The translations under genes were made by a program, and so were the position numbers. A stretch of DNA of 41,408 nucleotides from a virus, in IMG/VR virus record IMGVR_UViG_3300023184_003180, positions 1-41,408 of that record; one strand, written 5' to 3'. Position 1 is the first letter of the stretch. Each line of letters begins with the position of its first letter. Shown piece after piece: positions 40,887-41,408 of this stretch. The notes beneath the pieces are model-generated. The model was not told the DNA's origin. It did not search any database and saw only the letters and a list, made by a program, of their open reading frames with translations.

Positions 40887-41389
40887 AGACAATTAAAGAC
40901 TATGGCAATTCCTTTGATGCTATATTAGAATTTGAAGGCGCAATTGCCGAATACACTGGCGCACCTTATTGCGTCACTGTTGATTGTTGCACACACGCAA
41001 TGGAACTGGCCTTTAGACTAGCACACGATGGATCTCCGGTGTCGTTCCCGGCACACACATATCTTAGTGTACTGATGTTGATGCATCAATTAGATATCAA
41101 ATACACACTAGAGGATGGCATGTGGCGTGATCAATACCAATTCAAAGGCAGTCGTATATGGGACTGTGCTAGATACTTTGAACAGGGCATGTACCAAGCT
41201 GGCCAGATCCAATGCATCAGTTTTGGGCGCACAAAGCCTTTGGAAGTAGGTCGTGGTGGATGCTTGTTAACCGATGATGTCGAGGTATACCGTGAGGCCA
41301 GTCGGATGCGTAGTGATGGCAGGGACCTGTTTGCCTACAGTCCTTGGGTAAACCAAAAAACATTCCGTATTGGATATCACTATCCATGA
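40883..41389 (+). CDS. DegT/DnrJ-type aminotransferase-like protein, truncated
   Basis: The protein is 168 residues from ATG 40883, coupled to the previous stop. TGAPYCVTVDCCTHAMELAF resembles the cofactor-binding start of sugar aminotransferases (DegT/DnrJ/EryC1), and SFGRTKPLEVGRGGCLLTDD contains the family's K in the SF..sKpl..G.GG motif that forms the PLP Schiff base. Full-length DegT enzymes have about 370-400 residues, so this is a short variant that ends IGYHYP and then stops. The reading continues in another frame from 41386 (MKPEECV), suggesting a frameshift or split gene. Confidence 0.65.
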   Translation: MKTIKDYGNSFDAILEFEGAIAEYTGAPYCVTVDCCTHAMELAFRLAHDGSPVSFPAHTYLSVLMLMHQLDIKYTLEDGMWRDQYQFKGSRIWDCARYFEQGMYQAGQIQCISFGRTKPLEVGRGGCLLTDDVEVYREASRMRSDGRDLFAYSPWVNQKTFRIGYHYP

Positions 41390-41408
41390 AACCCGAGGAA
41401 TGTGTTGA
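41386..41408 (+). CDS. partial ORF overlapping the DegT-like stop
   Basis: An ATG at 41386 overlaps the DegT-like TGA (ATGA) and opens a frame (MKPEECV) that runs off the window. It fits as the continuation of the aminotransferase-like protein after GYHYP, either as a coupled second ORF or as a frameshifted remainder. Confidence 0.35.

Noticed and set aside
1-41408. CRISPR arrays, insertion sequences, attachment sites, integrase
   Set aside because: No regularly spaced direct repeats, transposase or integrase motifs were seen.

Overview
The window is a stretch of a T4-like (straboviral/marine-type) myovirus genome, about 41.4 kb and densely coded, almost entirely on the + strand. The diagnostic genes are a gp44-type clamp loader ATPase, a family B DNA polymerase (gp43), a gp45 sliding clamp and phoH, together with several small proteins I recognise as typical of marine T4-like phages. 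T4-type late promoter motifs (consensus ACTAAATA/TATAAATA) precede many genes, and three almost perfect sigma70-type promoters precede the gp44 group, dnaJ-clpA and gp45. Two tandem TctC/Bug-type periplasmic binding proteins point to a Gram-negative aquatic host (SAR11-like or betaproteobacterial); that host assignment is inference. No tRNA, CRISPR array, insertion sequence or integrase was seen.

Layout. 1-2.8 kb: clamp loader gene 44 and small conserved proteins, then phoH on the - strand. 2.9-5.4 kb: a methyltransferase-like gene on the - strand, diverging from two tandem TctC-like genes. 5.4-6.5 kb: two conserved proteins of unknown function. 6.5-9.7 kb: a lysis region with GH19 endolysin, Rz-like spanin, two lipoproteins, a 3-TM holin-like protein and small membrane proteins. 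9.7-13.6 kb: class B DnaJ and a complete ClpA-type unfoldase that keeps the ClpP-docking loop. 13.6-16.1 kb: glycosyltransferase-like protein, small beta-rich proteins and a nucleotidylyltransferase. 16.1-22.7 kb: low-complexity and mosaic multidomain proteins, several with a short N-terminal motif like T4 capsid-targeting sequences, plus a Dps ferritin. 22.7-27.3 kb: hydrolase, an AT-rich PP-loop cassette, DsbA-like protein, glycosyltransferase and sulfotransferase. 27.3-31.7 kb: gp43, a methyltransferase and gp45. 31.7-35.9 kb: sulfotransferase, a DpdA/TGT-like DNA-guanine transglycosylase, a MutH/Sau3AI-like nuclease and a QueD-fold protein. 35.9-41.4 kb: a surface-sugar-like cassette (glycosyltransferases, GalE-like epimerase, radical SAM/SPASM, DUF6165-like, 2OG oxygenase-like, DegT-like), cut by the window end.

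How the genes may work together. The most interesting block is 32.3-35.6 kb. A transglycosylase that could place a 7-deazaguanine base in DNA lies two small genes upstream of a MutH-like nuclease, and a degenerate QueD-fold protein follows. This could be a phage-encoded modification plus discriminating nuclease system that spares phage DNA and attacks host or rival DNA. A second theme is internal proteins: disparate enzymes in 15.2-22.7 kb share an N-terminal tag like the one T4 uses to load Alt and the internal proteins into the prohead, so they may be packaged and injected. A third is expression timing: the endolysin start is covered by a hairpin whose loop carries the late promoter, the same logic as T4 lysozyme gene e.
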